From Mesoterricola silvestris (GTDB taxonomy: Bacteria > Acidobacteriota > Holophagae > Holophagales > Holophagaceae): a DNA stretch of 64,000 bases. A model generated the notes under the pieces. That model was not told where the DNA came from. It did not search any database and saw nothing but the letters and a program-made list of their open reading frames with translations. The stretch lies in the NCBI RefSeq assembly GCF_030295405.1, contig NZ_AP027080.1:2294001-2358000 (forward strand), written 5' to 3'. This document shows positions 15,798 to 24,388 of this stretch, one piece after another. Position 1 is the stretch's first letter; each line of letters begins with the position of its first letter. Position numbers and translations under genes: made by a program.

Positions 15798-17819
15798 TCA
15801 GAAGTGGTAGCGGACATTGGCGAACCACATGCGGCCCGGGAGGGGGTAGCCGGTGGAAAGCTGGTAGGTGTGGTCGAGGATATTGGTGAAGCCGGCGTCC
15901 AGCTGCAGGGCGGCCAGGGGCTTCCAGCCCAGGCTCAGGTTGGCGGTGGTGAAGCCGCCCAGGCGCGCGGTCACGGACTGCTTGGCCAGGTTGGCGTAGC
16001 TGTCCCACAGGGCGTCCTGGCTCTGCACGGAGGCCAGCACGTGGAGGGTGGCCAGGGCCTGCACCTTCACGTAGCCCGAAAGGTGGTTGCGGGGCGTGCC
16101 GGTGAGCTTGACGTCGGGGTTGGTGACGTTGCGCCGGTCCAGGTAGGTGTAGCCCAGGCCCGCCTGCAGGATGCCGGAGGGCTTGTAGGCCACGGAAAGC
16201 TCGGCCCCCGAATGCCGCACCTCGCCGATGTTCTGCATCTGCATCTTGCCGCTGGGCAGGGGCATGCCCTGGATGAGATCCCGGATGACGCTGCTGAACA
16301 CCGCCCCCTCCACCTGGAACCAGGTGCCCAGGGCCAGCTTGGCGCCGGTCTCAAGGTTGAGGGAACGCTCGGGCGCCAGGTCCGGATTGTCGATGTAGGT
16401 GCCCAGGCGCAGGGAGTAGCGGTCCTTGAGGGTGGGGAAGTGCTCCTTCTGGGCCAGGGTGGCGTACACCTGCAGCCCGGGCGCCGCCCGCCAGAAGAGG
16501 CCGGCCTGGCCGTGGCCGTAGGCCCGGGGCCGGGGCCGCGTCCAGGCGCCGGAGGCCACCGGGCGGAGCTGGTCCCAGCCCGCCCCCAGGGACAGATCCC
16601 AGGCCGGGGCCAGGGAGATGCTGTCCTCCAGGCCGGCGGAGACGTAGTGGTCCTCGTAGTGGGTCCAGGCCGCGGTGGGGGTGAGGTCCGAATTCCCGTC
16701 CCGGTGCACGTCCGTCTTGGTCTGCAGCACCGCCCGGAGGCTGTGGGAGGGGATGAGGGTGGTCTGGAATTCCGCCAGGGCGCCGTGGGTGAAGTCCCGG
16801 TAGTAGCTTTTGCCGGTGGGCTTGAGGCTGCCGGTGGTGGCGACGGTGGTGTAGGTGCCGTCGGTGTACGCCGTGAGGGTGTTCTCGTAGGTGTCGTAGT
16901 AGGCCCGCAGCTTCAGGTCGCTCTGGCTCCCCAGGGCGGTGCGGGAGGAGAGGAAGGCGCTCTCCTTGTTCCACACGGGCCACTGCCAGTAGTTGGCCGT
17001 GATGGTGGGGTTGGTGCCCACGGGGTTGCCCTTGACGCCCCGCTGGTTCACGTAGCCCACCACGTACTCGTCCGTGGCGTTGGGGGTCCAGCCCACCTTC
17101 AGGGAGGCCTTCTTGTCGCGGGTGTAGGAATTGTCCCGCCAGCCGCCGTCCTCCCGCACCGTGGGCACGAAGCTGGAGGGGAGGCGCCAGTGGTCGCTGC
17201 TGAGGTACGAGGCGCCCGCCTGCACGTAGAAGGCCGCCTGGCGGGTGCCGGCGTTGAAGGCTGCCCGCTGTCCGCCGCCCTGGGCGAGGCCGCCCACCAG
17301 GTCCCCCTCGAAGGCCTGGGTGGGACGCCGGGTCACCAGGTTGATGGCCCCGCCCAGGGTGTTGGGCCCGTAGAGGATCGAGCTGTAGCCCTTGGCCACC
17401 TGGATCTCCGCGAGGTCGAAGGTGGTGAAGCGCCCGTAGTCCATTTCGCCGTCGTAGGGCACGTACACCGGGATGCCGTCCACGAACACGGGCACCTGCC
17501 GGGAATCGTTGCCGCGCACGTAGAGCATCTGCTCGTTGCGGGAATTCACGGTGAGGGCCACGCCCGGCAGGGCCGTGAGGGCCGCGCCCACGGTGTCGCG
17601 GTTGAGGGCGCGGATCTGCTCGGCGTCCAGGCGGGTGTTGACGGTCTCCAGGGCCTCCTGCTTGTCGGTGACCACCACGGTGACCTCCCCGAGCTTGAAG
17701 GGACTGGTTTCGGGCGCGGGCTTGGGGGCCTCCTTGGGGGGCGGGGCGTCCGCCCCCAGGCGGGCCCCGCCCAGGCACACCAGGGCGAGCATCAAATGGG
17801 AACGCGCACAAATGGACAT
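15798..17819 (-). CDS. TonB-dependent outer-membrane receptor
   Basis: A 673-residue outer-membrane transporter that takes up a ligand using TonB energy. A signal peptide covers about residues 1-22. A TonB-box-like stretch, LGEVTVVVTDK, comes next. The plug domain has LNRDTVGAALTALPGVAL, VRGNDSRQVPVFVDGIPVYVPYDG and the plug signature ILYGPNTLGGAINLVTRRP. A 22-strand type barrel follows, with the terminal GRMWFANVRYHF ending in Phe. AAGGAG lies 5 bases before the ATG. The ligand is unknown; barrel motifs are of the vitamin B12/siderophore type. It shares its upstream region with the enhancer array at 17957-18013 and may be co-regulated. Confidence 0.92.
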   Translation of the reverse strand: MSICARSHLMLALVCLGGARLGADAPPPKEAPKPAPETSPFKLGEVTVVVTDKQEALETVNTRLDAEQIRALNRDTVGAALTALPGVALTVNSRNEQMLYVRGNDSRQVPVFVDGIPVYVPYDGEMDYGRFTTFDLAEIQVAKGYSSILYGPNTLGGAINLVTRRPTQAFEGDLVGGLAQGGGQRAAFNAGTRQAAFYVQAGASYLSSDHWRLPSSFVPTVREDGGWRDNSYTRDKKASLKVGWTPNATDEYVVGYVNQRGVKGNPVGTNPTITANYWQWPVWNKESAFLSSRTALGSQSDLKLRAYYDTYENTLTAYTDGTYTTVATTGSLKPTGKSYYRDFTHGALAEFQTTLIPSHSLRAVLQTKTDVHRDGNSDLTPTAAWTHYEDHYVSAGLEDSISLAPAWDLSLGAGWDQLRPVASGAWTRPRPRAYGHGQAGLFWRAAPGLQVYATLAQKEHFPTLKDRYSLRLGTYIDNPDLAPERSLNLETGAKLALGTWFQVEGAVFSSVIRDLIQGMPLPSGKMQMQNIGEVRHSGAELSVAYKPSGILQAGLGYTYLDRRNVTNPDVKLTGTPRNHLSGYVKVQALATLHVLASVQSQDALWDSYANLAKQSVTARLGGFTTANLSLGWKPLAALQLDAGFTNILDHTYQLSTGYPLPGRMWFANVRYHF

Positions 17820-17956
17820 TTCGACTCCTTAGGGTCATGGCCTGAAAAGGTGGCCGGTTGGGATCGGGATAGTTACGTTATATCCACAAGGACACACCGT
17901 GGCCAAGCCTTTTCTTCGGCGTCCGACCTGTCCGGAAGTGGCTCCAGCTGCGCCTC

Positions 17957-18013
17957 TGTCGCGTGTCGCGCAGTGTCGCGCGGGTGTCGCCGGGACTGTT
18001 GCCGATTGCGACG
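17957..18013. promoter_or_regulatory. TGTCGC enhancer-like array (upstream activator sites)
   Basis: TGTCGC occurs at 17957, 17964, 17974 and 17985. A dyad, TGTTGC-N5-GCGACG, follows at 17997-18013. The last elements are spaced 11 then 12 bp. The same 11/12 spacing and N5 dyad occur at 21501-21540 beside the sigma-54 activator gene. It lies about 100 bp before the sigma-54 promoter at 18114. The intergenic space 17820-18357 otherwise holds only that promoter and an AT-rich leader. Confidence 0.7.
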
Positions 18014-18113
18014 GTTCGCGGGGCTGCCAGGGAAGCCGGGGGCTGTCCAAATTCAATTGTTGATTTTAAGATCGTTATCACATGGTTGGGCGGAGCCGCG
18101 GGGGTGCGGGACT

Positions 18114-18130
18114 CTGGCATAGTTGCTGCA
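18114..18130 (+). promoter_or_regulatory. Sigma-54 promoter of the DUF3034 gene
   Basis: CTGGCATAGTTGCTGCA has the -24 element TGGCAT (18115-18120) and the -12 element CTGCA (18126-18130). The GG and GC dinucleotides are separated by exactly ten bases, as RpoN promoters require. It closely resembles the promoter at 21690. The start codon at 18358 is about 228 bases downstream, leaving a long AT-rich leader. Confidence 0.65.
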
Positions 18131-18357
18131 ATTAGAGCGGCATCAAGCGACCTGAACTCCCCCTTGCAACACGCCGGTCGATCCCGTGGCCCTGATTCGC
18201 GCGTAAACAAATACGCGTGTAAAGACGCGCCAAAATGTCACAAAATCATTGGTGAACAGGAAGTACAAACATTTTTTTAAAATTTAGTAGATAAGGGTCT
18301 TAAATGACTCTTTTCTTGCCGTGCCTCCTCAACAACCCCCCTCCCAAGGAGAATTCC

Positions 18358-19212
18358 ATGAACATCCTTTCCCCCGGCAAGGCCCTCCGTCGCCCGCTTT
18401 GGCTCGCCGCCGCCCTCCTGGTCGGCCATTCCGCCCAAGCGGGCGCGCCCCTGGTGGGCCTGGACGGCGTCGGCGGCATCGCCTTCAATCCCCTGGCGTA
18501 CGTGGCCGGGACGCCGGATCCCGGTTCCTTCGTGGGCAAGCCCGTGGTGGGCATGTGGTACATCAGCCTCGGCAAGGCCGCCATCGACTGGACCACCTTC
18601 GGCGTGGCCACCTCCCTGGGCAAGCGCGTGGAGGTCTCGTACGGCTTCGAGGCCGCCGCCGTGGAGAAGCTGGAGGGCATCCACAAGAACACCTTCGCCG
18701 CCAAGGTCCTCCTCCTGCCCGAGAACACCGGCGGCGCCTGGGTCCCCGCCATCTCCGTGGGCGCCAAGCACAAGAACACCACCTTCCACGTGAGCGGCGA
18801 CACCAAGTCCGACGGCATGGACTACTACCTGGTGGCCACCAAGCTCGTCACCCAGCTGCCCAAGCCCGTGCTGCTCTCCGCCGGGGTCCAGTCCACCCAG
18901 GAGCAGGTGACCGGCCTCATCGGTTTCAACAAGGAGCGGGCGACGATCGTGTACGGCAATGTGGATGTGATTCTCGCCAGCTGGCTCTGCGTGGGCGTGG
19001 AATACCGCACGGGCCCGGACTACGGCAAGGCCGGCGGGAACTACAAGGACGCGAGCTACTACAACATCCACGCGGCGTACTTCGCCAGCAAGCAGCTGTC
19101 CTTCGCCGGGGCCTACACGAATGCCGGAAAGAACACCTGGAACGGCGGCGAATCCGGCGACAAGCTGGGATTCGGCGGCGGGTTCGTGGTGAGCATGCAC
19201 TACACCTTCTGA
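18358..19212 (+). CDS. DUF3034 family outer-membrane-type protein
   Basis: A 284-residue exported protein. The signal peptide is MNILSPGKALRRPLWLAAALLVGHSAQA. The mature start APLVGLDGVGGIAFNPLAYVAG is the signature of DUF3034. The rest is alternating short beta strands ending VVSMHYTF, a terminal Phe as in outer-membrane barrels, so a porin-like role is likely. AAGGAG lies 6 bases before the ATG at 18358. It is preceded by a sigma-54 promoter and an enhancer array identical in plan to that of the aldehyde oxidoreductase operon. This suggests that it brings the inducing substrate across the outer membrane; that role is inference. Confidence 0.82.
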   Translation: MNILSPGKALRRPLWLAAALLVGHSAQAGAPLVGLDGVGGIAFNPLAYVAGTPDPGSFVGKPVVGMWYISLGKAAIDWTTFGVATSLGKRVEVSYGFEAAAVEKLEGIHKNTFAAKVLLLPENTGGAWVPAISVGAKHKNTTFHVSGDTKSDGMDYYLVATKLVTQLPKPVLLSAGVQSTQEQVTGLIGFNKERATIVYGNVDVILASWLCVGVEYRTGPDYGKAGGNYKDASYYNIHAAYFASKQLSFAGAYTNAGKNTWNGGESGDKLGFGGGFVVSMHYTF

Positions 19213-19229
19213 GGGTGATCCCCTCTTTC

Positions 19230-19380
19230 ATCCCCTGCATCCCTTTCATCCATTCCATCCCTGTTCCAGCAGGGCCAGCGATGGGGTGGGTCGGCGCTTC
19301 ATTGATTCGCATGCGCCGACCCATCCCTGCGCTTGCCCTGCGGAAACGGGGATGGAATGGATGGAAGGGATGCAGGGGAT
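19230..19380. repeat. Palindromic intergenic repeat between convergent genes
   Basis: Left arm about 19230-19298 and right arm about 19312-19380 are near-perfect inverted copies. Outer part: ATCCCCTGCATCCCTT and its complement AAGGGATGCAGGGGAT. Inner part: GGGTGGGTCGGCGC and GCGCCGACCC. The GGGGTGGGTCGGCGCT block recurs at about 19424-19441, next to the activator stop. It lies between convergent genes ending at 19212 (+) and 19441 (-), as do the repeats at 7161 and 14440, and is probably a bidirectional terminator. No gene here. Confidence 0.75.
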
Positions 19381-19440
19381 AAGGCGTCGACCTCAGCCTG
19401 TTCTGTCGGCTTCGATCGGGACCGCTGGGGTGGGTCGGCG

Positions 19441-21390
19441 CTACCGTCCCGGGACCTTCGGCCTCCCCAGCATCCGGTAGAGCGTGCTCCGGTGCAGCCC
19501 CAGGGCCTTGGCGGCGGCGGTCATGTTGCCCTTGTTGGCGGCGATGGCCTGCTCAACGGCCTGGCGTGTCAGGGCGTCCAGGTGCAGGGGGCCCACGGCG
19601 GGAGGGGGCGGGGCCGGCGCGGGGGCTGAGGGCGGGCGGCGGTACTCGGGCGGCAGGTCCTCCACGCCGAGGAGGGTGCCGTCATCGGCCAGGGCCACGA
19701 GGGTGCGCAGGAGGTTCGCCAGCTCCCGCAGGTTGCCCGGCCAGGTGTGGGCCTGCAGCACCGCCCGGGCCTCGGGGGCGAGGTCGATGCCGCGCTCGCC
19801 GGCGCCGCTGCCCTGCAGCAGGGTGTCCAGCAGCACCGGGAAATCCGGGCGTTCCCGCAGGGGGGTGAGGCGCACGCAGAAGTGGTGGAGCCGGTAGAAC
19901 AGGTCCTGGCGCATGCGTCCGGCGGCCACTTCGGCCTCCAGGTTCCGGTGGGTGGCGCACACGGGCACGAAGTCCACCACGGCGGCCCGGCTTCCCCCCA
20001 GGGGCGCCACTTCCTTGCTCTGCAGCACCCGCAGCAGCCGGGCCTGCATGGACAGGGGCATATCGCCGATCTCGTCCAGGAAGAGGATGCCGCCGTCGGC
20101 GTCCTTGATCTTGCCGGGGCTGCCCTTCTGGCGGGCGCCCGTGAAGGCGCCGTCCTCGTAGCCGAACAGTTCGGATTCGATGAGGCCTTCGGGAATGGCC
20201 GCACAGTTGAGCATCACCAGGTTCCGGTGGCCCCGCTTGCTGGCGGCGTGGAGGGCCCGGGTGAACAGTTCCTTGCCCGTGCCGGTCTCGCCCAGGATCA
20301 TCACGGGCACGCCGGCGTTCACGGCCCGCACCGCGAGGTTGAGCTGCTCGCGGCTGGCGGCGTCCCAGTAGATCCCCGCGGGGCCACGCCGGCGCTCCGG
20401 ATCGGGGTCGGCGGCGCTCCGGCCCCGCGGGACCCTCCGGGCGGAATCGCCGGGGACGGCCCGCCCGCGGTCCGGTTCGGGCACGGCGACGGCGGGGGGC
20501 TTCTGGCTGAAGCTGCGGGCGAAGACCTTCCGGCCGTCGCGCATGACCACCGCCACCACGAGGCCCTCGGGCATGGCCCCCGCGAAGAGGTGCGCGTAGC
20601 GCACGTGCCGCAGCGATCCCCACTCCAGGCCCAGGAGCGTGATGGCGACGCGGTTGGCGGCCACCAGGACGTCCTCTTCGAACAGGAGGATGGCTTCCTG
20701 CCAGGTGCCCAGCAGGGCGGGGTTGGCGTGGAGGGTGACCATGCGGCGGCCGCGCAGGTCCAGGGAGAACCAGCGGTGCTCGATCTGGGCCACGGCCATC
20801 TGGATGAGGCCCCGGGCGTAGCCCGGCGCCAGGCGCGGATCGCTGGAGATGTCCAGCACCCCGGCCATCTCGCCCGTGGGGGTGAGCACGGGCACCGCGC
20901 TGCAGGTGAGGATCTCGTTGGATTGGCAGAAATGCTGGCAGCCGCGCACCAGCACCGAGCGGTGCTCCGTGAGGGCCGTGCCGATGGCGTTGGTGCCGCG
21001 GGCCTGCTCGCTCCAGTTCACGCCGGGCTGGAGGGCGACCTGCTCGGCCTTCTGGAGGAAATCCAGATTGCCCCGCCGCTCCAGCACCATGCCGTCGGCG
21101 TCGGTGAGGAGCACCAGGCCCGGCGTGTCCTCCATGCATTCGCCCAGGGCGTCCAGTTCGGTGGCGGCCAGGCCCAGCAGCGTTTCGCTGCGTTCCCGGG
21201 CCAGGCGGAACTCCCGCTGCATCACCGGTTCCGAGATCTCGGGCCGCTCGTGGGGAACGCCCAGGACCGCGCAGCGCTGCCAGGAACTCACCAGCGGTCC
21301 CGGCAGCCAGGGCGGTACCTCCCCGCGCTCCAGGAAGAGGAAGCGGGCCCTGCGGATGGCGGCGCTGTCGGTGGATCCAGAGGTGGGCAT
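19441..21390 (-). CDS. Sigma-54-dependent activator, AcoR-like (GAF-AAA+-Fis)
   Basis: A 649-residue enhancer-binding protein that remodels sigma-54 RNA polymerase. A GAF-type sensor domain occupies roughly 80-200 (VNWSEQARGTNAIGTALTE is typical of AcoR relatives), followed by a PAS-like stretch to about 290. The AAA+ domain has Walker A GETGTGKE (367-374), the sigma-54 loop GAFTGA (414-419) and Walker B GGILFLDEIGD. A Fis-type helix-turn-helix ends the protein (NKGNMTAAAKALGLHRSTLYRML). It diverges from the aldehyde oxidoreductase operon and sits between two TGTCGC arrays, each with a sigma-54 promoter, so it very likely controls both. The effector may be an aldehyde, alcohol or related metabolite. 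Confidence 0.93.
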   Translation of the reverse strand: MPTSGSTDSAAIRRARFLFLERGEVPPWLPGPLVSSWQRCAVLGVPHERPEISEPVMQREFRLARERSETLLGLAATELDALGECMEDTPGLVLLTDADGMVLERRGNLDFLQKAEQVALQPGVNWSEQARGTNAIGTALTEHRSVLVRGCQHFCQSNEILTCSAVPVLTPTGEMAGVLDISSDPRLAPGYARGLIQMAVAQIEHRWFSLDLRGRRMVTLHANPALLGTWQEAILLFEEDVLVAANRVAITLLGLEWGSLRHVRYAHLFAGAMPEGLVVAVVMRDGRKVFARSFSQKPPAVAVPEPDRGRAVPGDSARRVPRGRSAADPDPERRRGPAGIYWDAASREQLNLAVRAVNAGVPVMILGETGTGKELFTRALHAASKRGHRNLVMLNCAAIPEGLIESELFGYEDGAFTGARQKGSPGKIKDADGGILFLDEIGDMPLSMQARLLRVLQSKEVAPLGGSRAAVVDFVPVCATHRNLEAEVAAGRMRQDLFYRLHHFCVRLTPLRERPDFPVLLDTLLQGSGAGERGIDLAPEARAVLQAHTWPGNLRELANLLRTLVALADDGTLLGVEDLPPEYRRPPSAPAPAPPPPAVGPLHLDALTRQAVEQAIAANKGNMTAAAKALGLHRSTLYRMLGRPKVPGR

Positions 21391-21500
21391 GTCGGGTCTG
21401 CGGCCTTGAAGGAGGGCGGCTCGGAACCTGAAAGGAACATGACTGGCTGGACCATCTTATAGGCGAAAGGCCCGGGGGGGGTATCCCTGTATTTCACCGG

Positions 21501-21540
21501 TGTCGCAGGGGTGTCGCCCGGAGTGTCGCCCTTTGCGACA
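21501..21540. promoter_or_regulatory. TGTCGC enhancer array of the aldehyde oxidoreductase operon
   Basis: TGTCGC at 21501, 21512 and 21524, the last forming a perfect dyad TGTCGC-CCTTT-GCGACA (21524-21540). Spacings of 11 and 12 bp and the N5 dyad equal those of the array at 17957-18013. It lies about 150 bp before the sigma-54 promoter at 21690, a normal distance for an enhancer. The rest of the 21391-21806 gap holds no gene. Confidence 0.75.
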
Positions 21541-21689
21541 GTCCCGCGCGCCGGGCTAAACCGTTGTGCGACGGTATATTTAGATGGATACAGAGGCGCG
21601 GGGATTTCCGGGTTCGGGGGACGGCGGGTATCCCTTAATAACATGACACTTGGATCTTCTATTCGCCGAAGGGGGCCTGGGCGCGGGTC

Positions 21690-21706
21690 TTGGCACAGTT
21701 AGTGCT
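21690..21706 (+). promoter_or_regulatory. Sigma-54 promoter of the aldehyde oxidoreductase-hydrogenase operon
   Basis: TTGGCACAGTTAGTGCT contains a perfect -24 box TGGCAC (21691-21696) and a -12 box GTGCT (21702-21706), with GG and GC ten bases apart. It precedes the ferredoxin ATG at 21807 by about 100 bases. The gene for a sigma-54 activator is divergent, which strongly supports function. Confidence 0.8.
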
Positions 21707-21806
21707 GTATGAAAAGGAAATGGAATAGAACCCGAACCGGGTTCCGTACGACCAACCTGCCAACGCGCCAGGCGGACCTCGTCTGGTCAGAAAACGGGAG
21801 TGACTC

Positions 21807-22283
21807 ATGACAAAACTGCTCATGATCCATCCGGACAAATGCACCGGTTGCAAGAACTGCTCGCTTGCCTGTGTGTTCGGGCATGAGGGCCAGTTCCGCC
21901 CCGCCGGCACGCGGGTCCACGTGTACACCTGGGAGCGCGAGGGCTTCTCCGTTCCCATGATGTGCCAGCAGTGCGACGACGCCTCCTGCATGAAGGTGTG
22001 TCCCACCGGCGCCCTGCACCGGCCCCAGGGGGGCGACCTGGTGGTGTACGAGAAGGACAAGTGCATCGGCTGCCGCATGTGCACCATGGCGTGCCCCTTC
22101 GGGAACGCGGTGTACGACGGGGCCACCGGCGCCATCCTCAAGTGCGACACCTGCGGCGGCAAGCCGGAGTGCGTGCGCATGTGCCCCAGCGGCGCCCTGG
22201 AATACATCGACGACAACATCTCCACGCGATCCCGCAAGAAGTCATTCGCCGCCAAGTTCAAAGCGGCCATCCAGGAGGGCTGA
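21807..22283 (+). CDS. Four-cluster ferredoxin subunit (AorA/CooF/HycB-like)
   Basis: A 158-residue electron-transfer protein. Four cysteine groups can each complete [4Fe-4S] clusters: [35 protein letters not shown] and [14 protein letters not shown]. This is the layout of AorA of aldehyde oxidoreductases, CooF of CO dehydrogenase and HycB of formate hydrogenlyase. It is the first gene of the operon, and AOR follows after 2 bases. Expected role: carry electrons from the tungsten enzyme to the membrane hydrogenase. GGAG lies a few bases before the ATG. The assignment to AOR rather than another partner rests on adjacency. Confidence 0.92.
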   Translation: MTKLLMIHPDKCTGCKNCSLACVFGHEGQFRPAGTRVHVYTWEREGFSVPMMCQQCDDASCMKVCPTGALHRPQGGDLVVYEKDKCIGCRMCTMACPFGNAVYDGATGAILKCDTCGGKPECVRMCPSGALEYIDDNISTRSRKKSFAAKFKAAIQEG

Positions 22284-22285
22284 AC

Positions 22286-24091
22286 ATGTACGGATGGGTC
22301 GGCACGGTGCTACGCGTGAACCTCACGACGGGCGCAATCACCCGGGAAGCCACCAACCCCAAGGACGCCGCGCTCTTCATCGGCGCCCGGGGCCTGGGCA
22401 CGAAGATCATGACGGACGAGGTGGATCCCAAGGTGGATCCCCTTTCCCCGGAGAACAAGCTCATCTTCGCGCCGGGGCCCTTCTCGGGCACCTTCGCGCC
22501 TTCGGGCGGGCGCTACAACGTCGTCACCAAGGGCCCCCTCACCGGGACCATCGCCGCCTCCAATTCCGGCGGCTCCTTCGGCCCCGAGCTGAAGTACGCG
22601 GGCTACGATCTGGTCATCTTCGAAGGCCGGGCCCCCAAGCCCGTCTACCTGTGGATCAAGGATGACGTGGTGGAGCTGCGGGACGCCACCCACCTGTGGG
22701 GCAAGCAGGTGCCCGAAACCACCGAGGCCCTGCGGGCGGAGACGGACGAGGAGGCGAAGGTCGCCTGCATCGGCCCCGCCGGGGAAAAGCTGGTGCTCTT
22801 CGCGGCGATCATGAACGAGATGCACCGGGCCGCGGGCCGCACCGGCGTCGGGGCGGTCATGGGCTCCAAGAACCTCAAGGCCGTGGTGGTGGTGGGCATG
22901 GGCGCCGTGAAGGTGGCCGATCCCAAGGGCTTCATGGCCGCCGTGGACAAGGCCCGGGAAGGCGTGCGCCTGCACCCGGTGGGCGGCGCGGGCCTCAAGG
23001 CCTACGGCACCGACGTGCTGGTGAACATCCTCAACGAGACCGGCGCGCTGCCCACCCGCAACTTCGACGACGGCCACTTCCCCACCGCCAATAAGGTGGG
23101 CGGCGAGACCCTCAGCGATTCGGTGCTGGTGCGGGCCAAGGGCTGCTATTCCTGCGTCATCAGCTGCGGACGGGTCACCAAGGTCTCCAACCCCAAGTAC
23201 CGGGGCGAGGGGGAAGGCCCCGAGTACGAGGCGGCCTGGGGCTTCGGCCCGGACTGCGGCATCGATGACATGGAGGCCGTCACCAAGGCCAATTTCCTGT
23301 GCAACGAGTACGGCATGGATTCCATCACCGTGGGCGCCACCATCGCCTGCGCCATGGACCTCTTCAAGGCGGGCCACCTGACCCTCAAGGACACCGGGGG
23401 CCTGGATCTGAGCTTCGGCAACGGGGCCATGATGGTGGAACTCACCCGCATGATGGGCGAGCGGGAGGGCATCGGCGACAAGCTGGCCCTGGGCTCGTAC
23501 CGCTTCGCGGAGGCCTTCGGCCACCCCGAATTCTCCATGACCGTGAAGAAGCAGGAGATGCCCGCCTACGATCCCCGGGGCATCCAGGGCATCGGCCTCA
23601 ACTACGCCACCAACAACCGGGGCGGCTGCCACGTGCGGGGCTACACCATCGCGGTGGAGGTGCTGGGCAACGGCGCCAAGCTGGATCCCCGGGTCACCGC
23701 GGAGAAGCCCTTCTGGGTCAAGCTCTTCCAGGACCTCACGGCGGCCATCGATTCCTCGGGGGCCTGCCTTTTCGGGACCTTCGGCATGGGCGGCGACGAT
23801 TTCGCGGCCATGCTCTCCACCATCACCGGCGTGCCCTACACCACGGAGGACTACCTCCGCGCCGGCGAGCGGGTCTGGAACCTGGAGCGCCAGTGGAACC
23901 TCAAGGCGGGCTTCACCCATTCGGACGACAACCTGCCGGAACGCCTCCTCAAATCCCCCATCAAGACCGGTCCCGCCAAGGGCGAAGTGAACCGCCTGGG
24001 CGAAATGCTGCCCGAGTACTACAAGCTGAGGGGCTGGGATGACCAGGGGGTGCCCACCCAGGCCAAGCTCCAGGAACTGTCGCTCGTCTGA
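22286..24091 (+). CDS. Tungsten-type aldehyde:ferredoxin oxidoreductase (AOR)
   Basis: A 601-residue enzyme that oxidises aldehydes to acids with a bis-pterin tungsten (or molybdenum) cofactor. The N-terminal cofactor domain has [13 protein letters not shown] and [17 protein letters not shown]. Iron-sulfur ligands Cys287, Cys290, Cys294 (CYSCVISC) and Cys494 (SGACLFG) are spaced as the known ligands 288/291/295/494 of Pyrococcus furiosus AOR. Glu313 and His449 fall at or next to that enzyme's catalytic Glu313/His448. This favours a true AOR over the related benzoyl-CoA reductase BamB. Gene order ferredoxin-AOR-MoaD matches aorA-aorB-aorD of Aromatoleum, but the FAD subunit is absent and a hydrogenase follows instead. 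Confidence 0.92.
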   Translation: MYGWVGTVLRVNLTTGAITREATNPKDAALFIGARGLGTKIMTDEVDPKVDPLSPENKLIFAPGPFSGTFAPSGGRYNVVTKGPLTGTIAASNSGGSFGPELKYAGYDLVIFEGRAPKPVYLWIKDDVVELRDATHLWGKQVPETTEALRAETDEEAKVACIGPAGEKLVLFAAIMNEMHRAAGRTGVGAVMGSKNLKAVVVVGMGAVKVADPKGFMAAVDKAREGVRLHPVGGAGLKAYGTDVLVNILNETGALPTRNFDDGHFPTANKVGGETLSDSVLVRAKGCYSCVISCGRVTKVSNPKYRGEGEGPEYEAAWGFGPDCGIDDMEAVTKANFLCNEYGMDSITVGATIACAMDLFKAGHLTLKDTGGLDLSFGNGAMMVELTRMMGEREGIGDKLALGSYRFAEAFGHPEFSMTVKKQEMPAYDPRGIQGIGLNYATNNRGGCHVRGYTIAVEVLGNGAKLDPRVTAEKPFWVKLFQDLTAAIDSSGACLFGTFGMGGDDFAAMLSTITGVPYTTEDYLRAGERVWNLERQWNLKAGFTHSDDNLPERLLKSPIKTGPAKGEVNRLGEMLPEYYKLRGWDDQGVPTQAKLQELSLV

Positions 24092-24363
24092 TGCACATCA
24101 AGTACTTCGCCGACGTCCGGCGCCTCTCGGGGTGTTTCGAGGAGACCTGGACCCTTCCCGCCGCAACGCTCGGCGAGCTCGTGAATGGGCTCGCCGGGCT
24201 GCACGGCCAGGCCTTCGGGGAGCGGGTCCAGCCCGAAGGCAAGCTCAGCAGCACCATCATCGTCCTGGTCAACGGCCAGAACATCGTGCACCTGGATGGC
24301 CTGGCCACCCGCCTCGACCCCGGGGACACCGTCGCCTTTTTCCCCATGGTCGCCGGCGGCTGA
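24091..24363 (+). CDS. MoaD/ThiS-like sulfur carrier (AorD-like)
   Basis: A 90-residue ubiquitin-fold protein ending in the required di-glycine (FFPMVAGG), which is thiocarboxylated to donate sulfur during molybdopterin synthesis. Family blocks are [14 protein letters not shown] at the start and VLVNGQNI followed by LDPGDTVAFFP. Its ATG overlaps the AOR stop by one base (TGATG). A dedicated MoaD-like protein next to AOR is known from Aromatoleum (aorD) and from archaeal tungsten enzymes. It presumably serves the tungsten pterin of the upstream AOR. Confidence 0.9.
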   Translation: MHIKYFADVRRLSGCFEETWTLPAATLGELVNGLAGLHGQAFGERVQPEGKLSSTIIVLVNGQNIVHLDGLATRLDPGDTVAFFPMVAGG

Positions 24364-24388
24364 CCGCCCCTCGCCCGGAGAACGCGCC

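Noticed and set aside
17957-18013. CRISPR-like short repeat array
   Set aside because: Units are six bases with uneven short spacers; the array reads as activator sites, since the same layout recurs next to a sigma-54 promoter.
22286-24091. Benzoyl-CoA reductase BamB instead of AOR
   Set aside because: Cysteine positions, Glu313 and overall length follow aldehyde oxidoreductase, and the next gene is MoaD-like, as in aor operons. BamC-I genes are missing.
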